Shown here piece by piece: positions 1 to 10,422 of a DNA stretch of 64,000 nucleotides; the first letter of the stretch is position 1; each line of letters begins with the position of its first letter. The notes beneath the pieces are model-generated. The model saw only the letters and a list, made by a program, of their open reading frames with translations. It made no database searches and had not been told where the DNA came from. Location: NCBI GenBank assembly GCA_009773565.1, contig WSXY01000002.1:457463-521462 (forward strand). Reading direction: 5' to 3'. The position numbers and the translations under genes were made by a program. This stretch comes from Actinomycetota bacterium (lineage in GTDB: Bacteria; Actinomycetota; Coriobacteriia; Anaerosomatales; Anaerosomataceae).

Positions 1-2752
<2,752 letters not shown>

Positions 2753-2850
2753 TTCATCGATTCTCGAGATCGCTATACAGCTCTCAGGGTGCGGGATGCA
2801 CCGTGGGATTTGACAAGTGCAGACTGTCTAAAGGCACGTCCCGACGAAAA

Positions 2851-2994
2851 GCCGTCGGGTGTGTTCAGTGGTTTTGGCGGAGGGGGTACACCCGATCCCA
2901 TTCCGAACTCGGAAGTTAAGCCCTCCAGCGCCGATGGTACTGCCCTGTAGAGGGTGGGAGAGTAGGACGCCGCTGAACACGCCCGACGGCTTTT
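2851..2994 (+). terminator. Extended stem around 5S, processing site and likely rRNA terminator
   Basis: The bases just before 5S (2851-2868) and just after it (2973-2990) are complementary over about 18 positions with a single G-U pair, followed by TTTT at 2991-2994. This can act as the RNase processing stem of 5S and, with the T run, as the end of the rrn transcript. The 5' arm can alternatively form a local hairpin with 2839-2846. Confidence 0.6.
2861..2980 (+). rRNA. rrf: 5S ribosomal RNA
   Basis: 5S rRNA of the large subunit, about 110 bases downstream of 23S with no tRNA between. The core containing CCGAACTCGGAAGTTAAG is unmistakable, and the two ends pair to form helix I. Mature ends are uncertain by several bases because the terminal helix continues into the flanks. 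Confidence 0.95.
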
Positions 2995-3028
2995 GCTATG
3001 CCCGGGGTCCGTTGCATGGCACAGTTAG

Positions 3029-3037
3029 TGCTAGAAT
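3029..3037 (+). promoter_or_regulatory. Promoter of the NifU-like gene (extended -10)
   Basis: TGC followed by TAGAAT fits an extended -10 element. A loose -35 (TTGCAT, 3012-3017) is too close for ideal spacing. Transcription would start near 3044, about 70 bases before the GTG start. Confidence 0.45.
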
Positions 3038-3112
3038 CTGGCGGAGTTCGTATCCGTTTCAGATCACTTGTCCTGTGGTCGGATCCACAGGCGTTTGATG
3101 AAGGGAGTTCCC

Positions 3113-3331
3113 GTGAAGGAACGTGTGCAGGAAGTGCTCGATCGTATCAGGCCGGCGCTTCAGGCTGATGGCGGCGATGTGGAATTGGTTGATATCGAGG
3201 GTGGCGTCGTGAAGGTTCGACTCGTCGGTGCATGTGCCGGCTGCCCGATGTCGCAGATGACGCTTACGAATGGTGTTGAGCGTGTTATCAAGGAAGAGAT
3301 TCCTGAAGTCGAGCGCGTCGAGGCTGTCTAG
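3113..3331 (+). CDS. NifU-like Fe-S scaffold protein (Nfu domain)
   Basis: A 72-residue stand-alone Nfu domain that would carry and transfer a [4Fe-4S] cluster to apo-proteins, in the cytoplasm. The family's CxxC motif is at residues 41-44 (CAGC), after the typical DGGDVEL segment. The GTG at 3113 is chosen because AAGGGAG at 3101-3107 sits five bases before it; an in-frame ATG at 3098 and a TTG at 3068 lie upstream without such a site. Followed at once by a strong terminator, so it is probably monocistronic. Confidence 0.9.
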   Translation: MKERVQEVLDRIRPALQADGGDVELVDIEGGVVKVRLVGACAGCPMSQMTLTNGVERVIKEEIPEVERVEAV

Positions 3332-3356
3332 GCTCTACGTGATCTACTCTGCGTAC

Positions 3357-3382
3357 AAACGCCGCCCTTGTGGGCGGCGTTT
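3357..3382 (+). terminator. Rho-independent terminator after the NifU-like gene
   Basis: Perfect 11-bp inverted repeat (3357-3367 with 3372-3382) around a four-base loop, with the T-rich tail formed by the end of the 3' arm. It separates the NifU-like gene from the nrdJ promoter. Confidence 0.85.
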
Positions 3383-3457
3383 GTCGTTTAGAAGAGCCAC
3401 CTGGGACGCGGGAGACCACCGTACGCCCCAAAAGGGGCGCCGTTCGTCGCTCGGGCG

Positions 3458-3486
3458 TTGCACCCCATATATGGGGACGATAGACT
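3458..3486 (+). promoter_or_regulatory. Predicted nrdJ promoter
   Basis: TTGCAC (3458-3463) and TAGACT (3481-3486) are 17 bp apart. The spacer is largely the palindrome assigned as NrdR box 1, so repressor binding would block RNA polymerase. The leader to the nrdJ start would be about 100 bases. Confidence 0.5.
3463..3476. promoter_or_regulatory. NrdR-like box 1
   Basis: Perfect 14-bp palindrome CCCCATATATGGGG between the predicted -35 and -10 elements of nrdJ. NrdR, the ATP-cone repressor of ribonucleotide reductase genes, binds pairs of AT-centred palindromic boxes. The centre is 32 bp from that of box 2, three helical turns, which is the arrangement known for NrdR sites. Confidence 0.55.
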
Positions 3487-3495
3487 AGGCGCACG

Positions 3496-3508
3496 CAACA
3501 TATTGTGG
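3496..3508. promoter_or_regulatory. NrdR-like box 2
   Basis: CAACATATTGTGG closely matches the NrdR box pattern; the right half ATATTGTG is exact and the left half has two swapped bases. It lies just downstream of the predicted -10 of nrdJ and is in phase with box 1. Confidence 0.55.
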
Positions 3509-3591
3509 CAGCGGGGGTGCCGGACGTACGGCGGCCGCATTGCCCCAAGCCACATTTCATTGGTAGAAGCTCTCAAGGAAGGACTCCCGTC

Positions 3592-5868
3592 ATGGCCGAC
3601 GCGAAAGAGATTACTGCGTACCCTACAACCATCGATGAGACTCTGTCGCCGAACAGCCTGAAGGTTCTCCAGCGGCGTTACCTACTGAAGGACGAAGACG
3701 GGAACGCGGTCGAGTCCCCGTCCGACATGTTCCTACGGGTCGCAGAGAATGTGGCCTCAGCTGAAGTCCGCTACGGCGCCACGCCCGAGCAGGTTTCTGC
3801 GGTTGCGGTGGACTTTTACGACCTGATGACGTCACTTGAGTTCTTGCCGAACTCCCCGACGCTCATGAATGCCGGCCGTGAGCTTCAGCAGCTTTCAGCG
3901 TGTTTTGTGTTGCCGATCGAAGACTCCATGGAGTCGATCTTCGAGGCAGTGCGGGACACCGCTCTCATTCACAAGTCGGGTGGCGGCACAGGCTTCTCGT
4001 TTTCTCGTTTGCGGCCGACCGGGGATACGGTCCGGTCGACTCAGGGCGTGTCTTCCGGCCCGGTTTCGTTCATGAAGGTGTTCAACCAGGCCACCGAAGC
4101 CGTCAAGCAAGGTGGAACTCGCCGCGGCGCCAATATGGGTGTTCTGCGGATCGACCATCCCGATATCATCAGCTTCATCAAATGCAAGCAGGATGGCGAC
4201 TTCACCAACTTCAACATCTCAGTTGCCCTGACCGAGGAGTTCATGGACGCGGTGAACGAGGGCCGTGACTACGACCTGATCAACCCCCACAACAAGACCG
4301 TCGCCGGCCAGCTTGATGCCCGCGAAGTCTACGAGCTCATCGTTGATATGGCCTGGGCGACCGGCGATCCGGGCATCATCTTCATCGACCGTATGAACAG
4401 GGACAATCCGACACCACTTCTCGGCGAGATCGAATCCACGAATCCCTGTGGCGAGCAGCCGCTTCTTCCGTTCGAGGCCTGCAACCTTGGTTCGGTCAAC
4501 CTTTCACGGCTCGTTCGCTATGGCGAGAATGGTCCCGACCTCGATTGGGATCGTCTGGCGGATGTGGTTCACCGCGGCGTCAGGTTCCTCGATGACGTTA
4601 TCGATGTGAACAACTACCCCTTGGAGCGCATCGGAGAGCTCGCGCGGGGCAACCGCAAGATCGGTCTGGGTGTGATGGGATGGGCGGATCTTCTCATCAT
4701 GCTGGGCATCGCGTATGACAGCGATGACGCAATCGCACTCGGCGAGAAGGTTATGGGATTCATCCAGGCCGAGGGACGACAGGCCTCAACCCGACTTGCC
4801 GACGAAAGAGGCGTGTTCCCGAACTTCGAGGGGTCGGTCTTCGATACTCCCGAGGGTATGCGTGTTCGTAATGCAACGGTCACGACGATCGCGCCAACGG
4901 GCACACTATCGATCATTGCCAACTGTTCGTCCGGTATCGAGCCGCTCTTCGCGGTGTCCTACGTTCGGACGGTCATGGACAACGATCGCCTTATCGAGGT
5001 GAACCCGCTCTTTGAGGATCTCGCGCTCAAGCAGGGCTTCTACAGCAGAGATCTCATGGCACTAATCGCCGAGCATGGTTCAGTCGAGGGCATCGAGGAT
5101 GTTCCCGAGGATGTTCAGCGGGTGTTTGTGACCGCCCATGATATCGACCCTGTCTGGCATGTCCGGATGCAGGGCGCGTTCCAGCGCTACACGGACAATG
5201 CCGTCTCAAAGACCGTGAACTTCGGCAATGATGCAACTGTTGATGATGTTCGTCGGGTCTACGACCTTGCGCATGAGCTTGGCGTGAAGGGCGTGACCAT
5301 CTACCGTGACGGCTCGAAGCAGAACCAGGTGCTTTCGACTGGTAAGACATCGCACGATGGCGGGGTCTCGGATCAACGGCACGGCGAGATTGAGCCGCGG
5401 CCGCGCCCGAGTGTGACGATCGGACGCACCGAGAAGATCCAGACCGGCTGTGGGAACCTCTACGTGACGATCAACTCCGATGAGCAGGGACTGTGTGAGG
5501 TCTTCACGCAGATGGGCAAGTCCGGTGGGTGCGCGGCTTCCCAGTCCGAGGCTCTGTCTCGGATGATCTCGGTCTCACTGCGGGCCGGCGTTGATCCGCA
5601 GGCGATTCTCAAGCACCTTCGAGGGATTCGTTGCCCGAGCCCGGCGTGGGCCCAGGGTGGCAAGGTCCTGTCGTGTGCGGATGCCGTTGGAATCGCAATG
5701 GAGCACTACGTGGAGTGGCTTGAGACGGGGAGCGCATCGACGACCGTCTCGAAGCACGGCGATAACCTGGACAACCTTGCGGGGGCATGTCCCGAGTGTG
5801 GGAGCTCTCTCGAGCATGAGTCGGGTTGCGCGGTGTGTCGTTCGTGCGGATTCAGCAAGTGTGCGTAG
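3592..5868 (+). CDS. nrdJ: Adenosylcobalamin-dependent (class II) ribonucleoside reductase
   Basis: Reduces ribonucleotides to deoxyribonucleotides using a radical generated from coenzyme B12, so it works with or without oxygen. 758 residues, normal for the short bacterial NrdJ. Visible motifs are NSPTLMNAG, the redox Cys in LSACFVLP (C104), the thiyl-radical Cys in NPCGE (C286) and its partner in EACNLGSVN (C297), CSSGIEPLF near 445, and a C-terminal Cys-rich tail (CPECG, CAVC, CGFSKC) that would re-reduce the active site. The ATG at 3592 has AAGGAAGGA upstream; an in-frame upstream extension has no such site. dcd follows after 14 bases, giving a dNTP-supply operon under predicted NrdR control. 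No ATP-cone is evident at the N terminus. Confidence 0.97.
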   Translation: MADAKEITAYPTTIDETLSPNSLKVLQRRYLLKDEDGNAVESPSDMFLRVAENVASAEVRYGATPEQVSAVAVDFYDLMTSLEFLPNSPTLMNAGRELQQLSACFVLPIEDSMESIFEAVRDTALIHKSGGGTGFSFSRLRPTGDTVRSTQGVSSGPVSFMKVFNQATEAVKQGGTRRGANMGVLRIDHPDIISFIKCKQDGDFTNFNISVALTEEFMDAVNEGRDYDLINPHNKTVAGQLDAREVYELIVDMAWATGDPGIIFIDRMNRDNPTPLLGEIESTNPCGEQPLLPFEACNLGSVNLSRLVRYGENGPDLDWDRLADVVHRGVRFLDDVIDVNNYPLERIGELARGNRKIGLGVMGWADLLIMLGIAYDSDDAIALGEKVMGFIQAEGRQASTRLADERGVFPNFEGSVFDTPEGMRVRNATVTTIAPTGTLSIIANCSSGIEPLFAVSYVRTVMDNDRLIEVNPLFEDLALKQGFYSRDLMALIAEHGSVEGIEDVPEDVQRVFVTAHDIDPVWHVRMQGAFQRYTDNAVSKTVNFGNDATVDDVRRVYDLAHELGVKGVTIYRDGSKQNQVLSTGKTSHDGGVSDQRHGEIEPRPRPSVTIGRTEKIQTGCGNLYVTINSDEQGLCEVFTQMGKSGGCAASQSEALSRMISVSLRAGVDPQAILKHLRGIRCPSPAWAQGGKVLSCADAVGIAMEHYVEWLETGSASTTVSKHGDNLDNLAGACPECGSSLEHESGCAVCRSCGFSKCA

Positions 5869-5882
5869 AGGGAGCGTGATCT

Positions 5883-6443
5883 GTGGTTCTCTCGGATCGC
5901 TCGATCAAGGAACAGATGATGGCCGGCCGAATCCGTATCGATCCGTTCGATCCGGAGGACATCCAGCCGTCAAGTGTCGATCTGCATCTGGCCGCCCGAT
6001 TCCAGGTGTTTCGAAACTCGCGGTACCCATACATCGATCCGTCGCGTCAGCAGGTCGGGCTTATGGAGCTCGTCGAGGCCACCGCTGAGGACCCGTTCGT
6101 CTTGCATCCGGGCGAGTTCGTACTCGGTGCCACGATTGAGCGAATCATACTTCCCGATGACATCGTGGGGCGCCTCGAGGGTAAGTCCTCTCTCGGAAGA
6201 CTTGGCTTGCTGATCCACTCGACGGCAGGCTACGTCGACCCGGGCTGGGACGGTACGCTCACGCTTGAGTTGAGCAACGTCGCCAACCTGCCCATCGTCC
6301 TCACGCCGGGCATGGCTATCGGGCAGATATCGTTCTCGCAGATGACGACGCCCGTTGACCGGCCGTATGGAACGCCGGGCCTCGGCTCACGCTACCAGGG
6401 GCAGGTCGACCCGACCTCCAGTCGAGGGCACGAGCACCGCTGA
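5883..6443 (+). CDS. dcd: dCTP deaminase, probably also dUTPase
   Basis: Deaminates dCTP on the way to dUMP and dTTP. 186 residues, cytoplasmic. The core GKSSLGRLGLLIHSTAG near residue 100-116 and the VDPGWDG segment hold the catalytic and trimer-interface positions. The HSTAG and YQGQ features follow the bifunctional deaminase-dUTPase of Mycobacterium tuberculosis rather than the monofunctional E. coli enzyme; that assignment is by recall of the family. GTG start with GAGGGAG upstream; lies 14 bases after nrdJ in the same operon and converges on the next gene. Confidence 0.93.
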   Translation: MVLSDRSIKEQMMAGRIRIDPFDPEDIQPSSVDLHLAARFQVFRNSRYPYIDPSRQQVGLMELVEATAEDPFVLHPGEFVLGATIERIILPDDIVGRLEGKSSLGRLGLLIHSTAGYVDPGWDGTLTLELSNVANLPIVLTPGMAIGQISFSQMTTPVDRPYGTPGLGSRYQGQVDPTSSRGHEHR

Positions 6444-6453
6444 GTGTCGATCG

Positions 6454-7545
6454 CTAGAGGCCTTCGGTAACGGCGCTCACGATCGAAGTCGGGACGAAGC
6501 CGGCTACCATCTTGCCGAGCCCCGACTCCATGACGGGTAGCCATCGAAGTTTGCGGCACAGGTTTGAGCGTATGTCCGCGGTCAGGCTGGTGTACTCCTC
6601 GAGCGCCCCGTTCGGGTTGTTCCCCGCAACAGCCATGCCTGCTCGTCGACCGCTGTTCACGGCGTACGATATTCCCTCGCCTGAGCTTGGCGACATGAAC
6701 CCGCCGGCCTCGCCGGTGAGCAGTACGCGACCCACGCCCGGCACGATGTCCGACCGGGACCTGAGGTGGAGTGCGGCGGCCGCTTCTCGGGACACGGTCT
6801 CGCCCAGCTGCGGCATCTTCGAGCGGAGAATGTCGAGCGTGAGATCCTGCTTCTCCCACGGGTGCTTTGTCCTCGGATAGTAGACTGAGCCGACGATCGC
6901 GACATCACCCTTCGGGATGATGTACGAGTACGCGTACTCGTCGCCGATTCCGCGCATGTAGATGCAGTCGAAGTACGGCTCGATTGCTCCTTCAAGGCGG
7001 ACAAAGTCCTGGAGGGTGACGTAGGTAGCCGTGTTGGCGACGCCCAGGGAGCGTCGTACCTGCGAGCGTCCGCCGTCGGCGCCGATGAGGTTATCGCAGG
7101 TCACGGAGATGTCTTCGCCGCCGACCCGCAGGCTGACGGTCACAGATTCGCCAGTGTCGTCGAGGTCACGTAGCGAGCACTCTCCGACGAGTTCGACATT
7201 CGAAGGCAGGAGCGTCGTCAGCCACTCATCGAAACGTGCGCGGTCTACATTCAGAAGCTCAAGGCTCGTCACCTTGAGAACCTTGCGATCCCAGTCGTTG
7301 TAGCGGAAACGGACGGTTCTCGGATCGAGAATGATGTCTTCGGGCAGTTCGCCGTATCCTTTCAGTGTACGCAGCGTGTGGCGATGAAGCATTCCGCCAC
7401 AGCTCTTGTAGCGTGGAAGAGAGGATGACTCAACCAGTAGAACGGGGCCCTTCTCGGCTGCATGGTAGGCGGCAAGTACTCCTGCCGGTCCGGAACCGGC
7501 AACAATGGTCGTGTAGTGCTCATGCGTTGGTCTGGATGCTGTCAT
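6454..7545 (-). CDS. Geranylgeranyl reductase-family FAD-dependent oxidoreductase
   Basis: A 363-residue flavoprotein of the family that saturates isoprenoid double bonds, as in archaeal lipid and menaquinone side chains or chlorophyll phytol. The dinucleotide fold starts at residues 14-35 (GSGPAG at 17-22), CGG is near 47-49, GADGGRSQVRR marks the second FAD contact and GEAGGFMSPSSGEGI the third. The ATG at 7545 has AAAGAGG upstream on the minus strand; the frame stays open for 77 more codons without a better start. Probably acts on menaquinone or another membrane isoprenoid, but the substrate cannot be read from the sequence. Divergent from the Cys-rich gene at 7717. Confidence 0.85.
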   Translation of the reverse strand: MTASRPTHEHYTTIVAGSGPAGVLAAYHAAEKGPVLLVESSSLPRYKSCGGMLHRHTLRTLKGYGELPEDIILDPRTVRFRYNDWDRKVLKVTSLELLNVDRARFDEWLTTLLPSNVELVGECSLRDLDDTGESVTVSLRVGGEDISVTCDNLIGADGGRSQVRRSLGVANTATYVTLQDFVRLEGAIEPYFDCIYMRGIGDEYAYSYIIPKGDVAIVGSVYYPRTKHPWEKQDLTLDILRSKMPQLGETVSREAAAALHLRSRSDIVPGVGRVLLTGEAGGFMSPSSGEGISYAVNSGRRAGMAVAGNNPNGALEEYTSLTADIRSNLCRKLRWLPVMESGLGKMVAGFVPTSIVSAVTEGL

Positions 7546-7654
7546 GATCCTCTTTCCGGATGGCCGGTTTACCAAGTTACCCCATGGTGGATTTCGCCGT
7601 GCAGAGGCCACTTCCTTGTGCGGCTCTCCTTGAATGCGGCCTCGCGTCGCCGCG

Positions 7655-7663
7655 TGGTACCCT
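7655..7663 (+). promoter_or_regulatory. Possible extended -10 promoter before the Cys-rich gene
   Basis: TGG plus TACCCT about 54 bases upstream of the GTG start at 7717. No clear -35. Weak element supported mainly by position and by similar elements elsewhere in the window. Confidence 0.3.
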
Positions 7664-7716
7664 AATCGGCATGCACGCGCTCCTCTCGCAGGGGTGCACT
7701 GACAGAGGAGGTCGTC

Positions 7717-7974
7717 GTGGCGGGATGTTGGTCGAAGCGCGGTTGTACGGATGAGATGCAGGCCGCCTGCCCGCACGCCATCGATCCGGCCGAGAAGTGC
7801 CCCGCCGAGTGCTACTACGGCAAGTGCGGGAACGACACCAACAAGGCGACCGGTGATCCGGCGCTCATCTTCGACCCCGATATCGACAGAAGCGCTGCGG
7901 CGAAGCAGCAGTGCGTCTACTGCGAGTTCTTCCTCACGAGGGGGCCAAGGCTGGTAGAGCGTGAGCTTCCCTGA
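7717..7974 (+). CDS. Small Cys-rich protein, two-CW-like
   Basis: 85 residues with eight cysteines at 4, 10, 18, 28, 32, 37, 66 and 69. The GCW start with later CPAECYYGKC and a final CxxC resembles the small 'two-CW' metal-binding proteins found in anaerobes, though I cannot confirm membership. GTG start behind AGAGGAGG. Its last 14 bases overlap the start of the endonuclease III-like gene, so the two are translationally linked. Probably binds Zn or Fe; function unknown. Confidence 0.8.
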   Translation: MAGCWSKRGCTDEMQAACPHAIDPAEKCPAECYYGKCGNDTNKATGDPALIFDPDIDRSAAAKQQCVYCEFFLTRGPRLVERELP

Positions 7975-8755
7975 CGGTAGCCCCGAAGCCGTCGCTCGAG
8001 CGCTTGTCGCTTACGGGCGAGAGCTTGCTGAGACCGGTGCTGTCCAAGTCGGTGGCGCGTTCACGACCGATCCTGCTGCGGACGCGTTCATAAAGAGCGC
8101 CCCGGAAGCATTCCTGATGGGCGTCCTGTTCACGCAGGGAATCCCTGCAGAGCGCGCCTGGTCCGGGCCATACCTGCTGTCACTGCGGCTCGGGCATTTT
8201 GACCTCGAACGGATGGTTCGGTCACCGGAAGAAGTCGCCCGCGCTTTCGAAACCGCTCCAGCACTGCATCGATTTGTGCGGACACTTCCGGGCTGGGTGT
8301 GCTCTGCGGCGTCCAGGCTTCTCGATGAGTATGATGGGCGGGCAGCGAGCATCTGGCCGCCAGGGGCGCACGTGATTGATGTGACCGAGCGGCTCCTGAA
8401 GTTTCGCGGTATCGGCGAGAAGAAGGCCGCGATGGCCGTTGAGATACTCGCGCGCTCGTTTGGCGTGCCGCTCGCAGGGCTCGAGTGCGGGACGGTCGCG
8501 TATGACGTTCACGTGCGCCGGGTCTTCTTGCGCGCAGGACTCGTCGAGCACGATACGGCGATGGATGTTCACAGGGCAGCCGAAGCTGCATGTCCGGAGG
8601 CACCCGGGTCACTCGACCTGGCGACGTGGCTTATCGGGCGGGAGTGGTGCAGGCCGAGAGTCCCCGATTGCGAACGATGTCGCCTCGGTACTGTGTGCCC
8701 TCGATATGTCGATCGAACGGTGGTGGGCGTCGGCGCGCGGAGCGCACGCCCTTAG
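7961..8755 (+). CDS. Endonuclease III-like DNA glycosylase with Fe-S cluster
   Basis: HhH-GPD superfamily base-excision enzyme, 264 residues. The helix-hairpin-helix (FRGIGEKKAAMAVEIL) near 150-165 contains the lysine position of bifunctional Nth enzymes, and the catalytic Asp is in AYDVHVRRV. The C-terminal cysteines in WCRPRVPDCERC...VCP match the C-x6-C-x2-C-x5-C [4Fe-4S] loop. Sequence around the motifs departs from classical Nth, so substrate range may differ. GTG start inside the upstream gene. Its stop overlaps the convergent DUF1015 stop by four bases. Confidence 0.85.
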   Translation: MSFPDGSPEAVARALVAYGRELAETGAVQVGGAFTTDPAADAFIKSAPEAFLMGVLFTQGIPAERAWSGPYLLSLRLGHFDLERMVRSPEEVARAFETAPALHRFVRTLPGWVCSAASRLLDEYDGRAASIWPPGAHVIDVTERLLKFRGIGEKKAAMAVEILARSFGVPLAGLECGTVAYDVHVRRVFLRAGLVEHDTAMDVHRAAEAACPEAPGSLDLATWLIGREWCRPRVPDCERCRLGTVCPRYVDRTVVGVGARSARP

Positions 8756-10050
8756 TCCATCGCCCGGAAGAGAAGACCCGACAGAAGCTTCGGGTAGAAG
8801 TACGTCGACTTCTGGGGCATCGTCTCGCCACCGACTGCCACAGCGCGGAGCTGGTCCATCCGGGTTGCGTTGAGAACGAACGCAACATCTGCATCGGCCA
8901 CCTTAAGCGCCTCGTGTGCGTCCTTCACGAACGAGAGGCGGTCAAGCGTCGAGGGTTCATCGGGGTGGATGCCGAGTAGCGGCCGAAGCACGAGTTCCTG
9001 AAGGACCGCCACATCGATGCTCTTCCATGCAGCAGATGCGTCGGTCGGTATGGCCGTTGCCAGGTCGACGTCGCTTCGCAGTGAAGCGAGCCTCGTTGTC
9101 CCGTCAGACGTCCGCACGAGGAAGGTTGGCACCGCCGCGGCGGCGAGTGCGGCCGCAGGGTGTCCCGACGGGGGTTCGACGACATCGAAGTTCTCGGACA
9201 GGCCTGCCCAGAAGAGATCCGGAACGAACGTGCCATCAGCGCGTGCGAGCCGATGTGTCGGCAGCACGATGAGGTCAGGGTCGTCCATATTCACGAGCGC
9301 CATAAGCGTGAAGTCGTAGTTGGGGGGTGCTTCATGGGTAATCCCATTGGCAGCATCAGCGGCGCGGCGCTCATCCCGGTATGCCAGAGCCGTCGTATAA
9401 CGATGATGACCGTCCGCGATGAAGATCTGCTTGTCGGCCAGCATGCTCTGAAGTGAACGCAGGGTGTCGTTATCGCGAATTGCCCAAAGCCGGCTCACAA
9501 CGCCGTCGGCGTCGGTCGCTGAGAGAAGCTCTTCCGAGTGAGTCGCCGCTTCAAAGATATCATCCGTCTCGCCGGCGGGGTCAGTGAAGAGGCCAAACAC
9601 CTGACTGAGGTTCGCCGCGCATGCGCGCGTCAGGTAGAGCCTGTCTGCAATTGCTTTGGGAAGCGTGCGTTCATGAGGGAGCACCACGCCTTCATCGAAC
9701 GCATGAAGCTCCGTGGCCGCGATGAAGGCACGCCTGCGAACGTGTCGACCGACGTGCTCCCATACCTGCTCCAGTACGTAGATCGCGGGACTCGGGTCTT
9801 CGACCAGGATCCCCTCCTCGCGCCAGGCGTTCCAGGTCGCGGCTGCCGAGTCGTACCGGTTGCCGGGTGCGGTAGGGTCTGCTGGGCCTTTCGGCAGGTC
9901 GATAGCGACCACGTTGTGCGGATCCTTGCCGATGAGCGCTTCTCGCGACTCGGCATTGATGACGTCGTACGGAGGGGCCACGAAGCGTGTGATATCGCCG
10001 ACACCATCACGTCGATACATGACTGCCTGGAAGGGCTTCACGAAGGCCAC
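8752..10050 (-). CDS. DUF1015 family protein
   Basis: 432-residue cytoplasmic protein that fits the DUF1015 family (PF06245) from the N-terminal VKPFQAVMYR and APPYDVI motifs and the central ADGHHRYTTALAY motif. The family has no established reaction; its conserved DGHHR motif suggests a nuclease- or hydrolase-like centre, but this is inference. GTG start with AGAGGA upstream. It is 45 bases downstream of azlD in the same direction and may be the last gene of that operon. Confidence 0.85.
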   Translation of the reverse strand: MAFVKPFQAVMYRRDGVGDITRFVAPPYDVINAESREALIGKDPHNVVAIDLPKGPADPTAPGNRYDSAAATWNAWREEGILVEDPSPAIYVLEQVWEHVGRHVRRRAFIAATELHAFDEGVVLPHERTLPKAIADRLYLTRACAANLSQVFGLFTDPAGETDDIFEAATHSEELLSATDADGVVSRLWAIRDNDTLRSLQSMLADKQIFIADGHHRYTTALAYRDERRAADAANGITHEAPPNYDFTLMALVNMDDPDLIVLPTHRLARADGTFVPDLFWAGLSENFDVVEPPSGHPAAALAAAAVPTFLVRTSDGTTRLASLRSDVDLATAIPTDASAAWKSIDVAVLQELVLRPLLGIHPDEPSTLDRLSFVKDAHEALKVADADVAFVLNATRMDQLRAVAVGGETMPQKSTYFYPKLLSGLLFRAMD

Positions 10051-10095
10051 GTCGGGTCCTCTCGGTCGTGATGGATTCTCGGTAGCGCGGTCAGT

Positions 10096-10422
10096 CTAGC
10101 CGACGAGCGCCCGGAAGACCAGGAAGAAGAGGATTCCCGCTATCGTTGTCCCGAGGAAGCTTCGCCACTTGTAGTACACGAAGGCGGTGGGTATCGCGGC
10201 GAAGAGGTACGGGTTTGAGAGAGGGGCAAGCCAGCGACCGTCCGGACGAAGGATCTCGCCGACCGTGAGTGCTGACATCACAGTCACAGGGATGAACGAC
10301 AAGAAGCGCAGGAGCGGCTTCGGGAGTTCGATTCTCGACAGCAGCGCCATTGGCATGAAGCGCACGGCGTAGTTGGCTATCGCCATACCGATGATGACCG
10401 CCCACACATATTCGCTCTTCAT
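10096..10422 (-). CDS. azlD: AzlD family branched-chain amino acid exporter subunit
   Basis: 108-residue membrane protein with three to four hydrophobic segments (YVWAVIIGMAIANYAVRFMPM, a central FIPVTVMSALTVGEIL and the C-terminal FLGTTIAGILFFLVFRALVG region). The small partner of AzlC in exporters of branched-chain amino acids and analogues. Starts by ATGA overlap with the azlC stop, which fixes the start at 10422 and shows coupled translation. Confidence 0.9.
   Translation of the reverse strand: MKSEYVWAVIIGMAIANYAVRFMPMALLSRIELPKPLLRFLSFIPVTVMSALTVGEILRPDGRWLAPLSNPYLFAAIPTAFVYYKWRSFLGTTIAGILFFLVFRALVG

Noticed and set aside
3332-3591. Cobalamin riboswitch ahead of the B12-dependent reductase gene
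   Set aside because: No convincing B12 box or conserved core, and the predicted promoter lies too close to nrdJ to include a riboswitch of about 200 bases.
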